A DNA stretch of 14,909 nt from Pseudomonadota bacterium (GTDB lineage Bacteria; Myxococcota_A; Polyangia; Polyangiales; Sandaracinaceae): NCBI GenBank assembly GCA_023427125.1, contig JAEZBP010000890.1, positions 1 to 14,909 on the forward strand. The letters run 5' to 3'. The position numbers were made by a program, and so were the translations under genes. Each line of letters starts with the position of its first letter. The first letter of the stretch is position 1. The notes beneath the pieces are model-generated. The model did not search any database. It saw only the letters and a program-made list of their open reading frames with translations, and was not told the origin of the DNA. Shown one piece after another: positions 14,038 through 14,909 of the stretch.

Positions 14038-14865
14038 TTGCGAGCACGCCCGATCCCCGTCGCTCTCGTGACCCTCGGCAGCTTCCTCGGCGCGTGCTGG
14101 ACGAGCGCGTCCACCGGCGACGATCTCGTGCGCCGGGTCGGGGCGATCGAGCGTGGCCAGACCCAGCAGCGCGAGGAGCTCCAGCAGGAGATCGCGACCG
14201 CGCAGACCAAGGTCGGCGAGCTCGAGTCGGTGCTCGACCGCGCGACGAAGGTGGTGACCCGCGCGAGCGCCGACACCGGCGCGCAGGTGGAGACGCTGCA
14301 GCAGCAGGTGATGGCGCTCGAGGGGCAGCTCGCCGAGCTGCGCAACGAGGTCACGCGCCAGCAGGCGCAGCTCTCGGAGCAGCAGAGCGAGAACGAGCGC
14401 CAGCTGAAGAAGCTCGCGAAGCACCTCGGGATCGACACCACCTTCGACGAGTCGCAGATCCCGGCCGGCGCCGACGAGCACTTCGACGCCGCGCGACAGG
14501 CCTACGATCAGCGCCAGTGGGCGCGCGCCCGCTCGCTCTATCGCGCGTTCACCGAGCGGCACGCTCAGGACGATCGGGTCGACGACGCGCTCCTCCGGAT
14601 CGGCACGAGCTACATGGAGGAGGATCGCCCGGCGACCGCGCTCGGCGAGCTGCGCCGGGTGATCGCCGAGCACCCGCAGGGCGACGCGGCCGACGACGCG
14701 CTGCTCGCGATGGCGAACGCGTTCTACGCCCTGCACGCGTGCACCGACGCGCGCGCCGCGCTCGACGCGCTCATCCGCGCCCACCCGCGCTCGCCGCTCA
14801 TCGCCGAGGCACGCCGCAAGCTCCGCGACGTCCAGCGCGCCCCCCGCGGGTACTGCACCAGCTGA
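14038..14865 (+). CDS. ybgF: Tol-Pal accessory protein YbgF/CpoB, lipoprotein form
   Basis: A 275-residue protein encoded directly after pal, the usual place of ybgF (cpoB). In E. coli CpoB links Tol-Pal action to septal peptidoglycan synthesis. The signal peptide ends in a lipobox, -FLGAC20-, so unlike E. coli CpoB, which is soluble in the periplasm, this one is predicted to be lipid-anchored. Residues about 28-128 form a long Gln/Glu-rich coiled coil (-EELQQEIATAQTKVGELE-, -QLAELRNEVTRQQAQL-), which in the family makes trimers. Residues about 146-265 form TPR-like repeats: -HFDAARQAYDQRQWARA-, -DDALLRIGTSYMEEDRP-, -ADDALLAMANAFYALHAC-. The TTG start is unusual but is set by GAGGTGAG just upstream. 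The stop is 44 nt before the window end. Confidence 0.88.
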   Translation: MRARPIPVALVTLGSFLGACWTSASTGDDLVRRVGAIERGQTQQREELQQEIATAQTKVGELESVLDRATKVVTRASADTGAQVETLQQQVMALEGQLAELRNEVTRQQAQLSEQQSENERQLKKLAKHLGIDTTFDESQIPAGADEHFDAARQAYDQRQWARARSLYRAFTERHAQDDRVDDALLRIGTSYMEEDRPATALGELRRVIAEHPQGDAADDALLAMANAFYALHACTDARAALDALIRAHPRSPLIAEARRKLRDVQRAPRGYCTS

Positions 14866-14909
14866 ATGACCCTACCCCGTTCGCCCGGAGCGCCGCCGGG
14901 GGGGGCAGG
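14866..14909. other. Terminal 44 bp after ybgF
   Basis: An ATG directly after the ybgF stop opens a short Pro/Gly frame to the window edge, but it has no ribosome binding site and no recognisable character. I call no gene here. Confidence 0.3.

Noticed and set aside
9074..14865. The VWA pair and pal/ybgF as one secretion or defence system
   Set aside because: No ATPase, channel or effector gene is present; the genes are divergent and share only envelope location.

Overview
The window looks like chromosomal DNA of a myxobacterium, most likely of the Polyangia/Sandaracinaceae type. It is very GC rich throughout. It has a protein with a MYXO-CTERM tail, two lipoproteins that join thrombospondin type 3 (calcium-binding) repeats to a VWA domain, and a Pal lipoprotein with a cysteine-rich spacer of the kind common in myxobacterial surface proteins. 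The genus assignment is inference; no rRNA or phylogenetic marker is present.

Layout. 1-917 (minus): an ECF sigma factor and, overlapping it by ATGA, a putative anti-sigma gene cut by the window edge. 1134-2126 (plus): a seven-bladed PLL-type beta-propeller lectin, divergent from the sigma gene. The 216-bp gap between them holds a candidate ECF promoter, an inverted repeat and a good -24/-12 (sigma54) promoter. 2282-3316 (minus): a complete biotin synthase gene, bioB. 3465-4598 (plus): an unrecognised polytopic membrane protein, divergent from bioB, with a 21-bp perfect-arm palindrome between them. 4654-5496 (minus): a lipoprotein with a cupredoxin-like fold that has lost its copper-ligand cysteine. 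5497-5929: a gene-free gap. 5930-7315 (plus): an exported ASH-domain protein with a MYXO-CTERM tail. 7320-8979 (minus): a universal stress protein followed by an aspartate aminotransferase. 9074-13131 (minus): two paralogous VWA/TSP3 lipoproteins in tandem. 13384-14865 (plus): pal and ybgF/cpoB, both predicted lipoproteins, transcribed divergently from the VWA pair.

How the genes fit together. About half of the window encodes envelope or surface proteins: two VWA lipoproteins, Pal, YbgF, the ASH/MYXO-CTERM protein and the cupredoxin-like lipoprotein. The rest is metabolic or housekeeping (bioB, aspC, usp). Pal and YbgF belong to the Tol-Pal envelope system, but tolQRAB are not here.

No defence system, mobile element, CRISPR array, tRNA or rRNA was seen. 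I did not find an unmistakable new multi-gene system. The best leads are the lectin with its composite regulatory region, the duplicated VWA/TSP3 lipoproteins beside Pal, and the copper-ligand-less cupredoxin lipoprotein.
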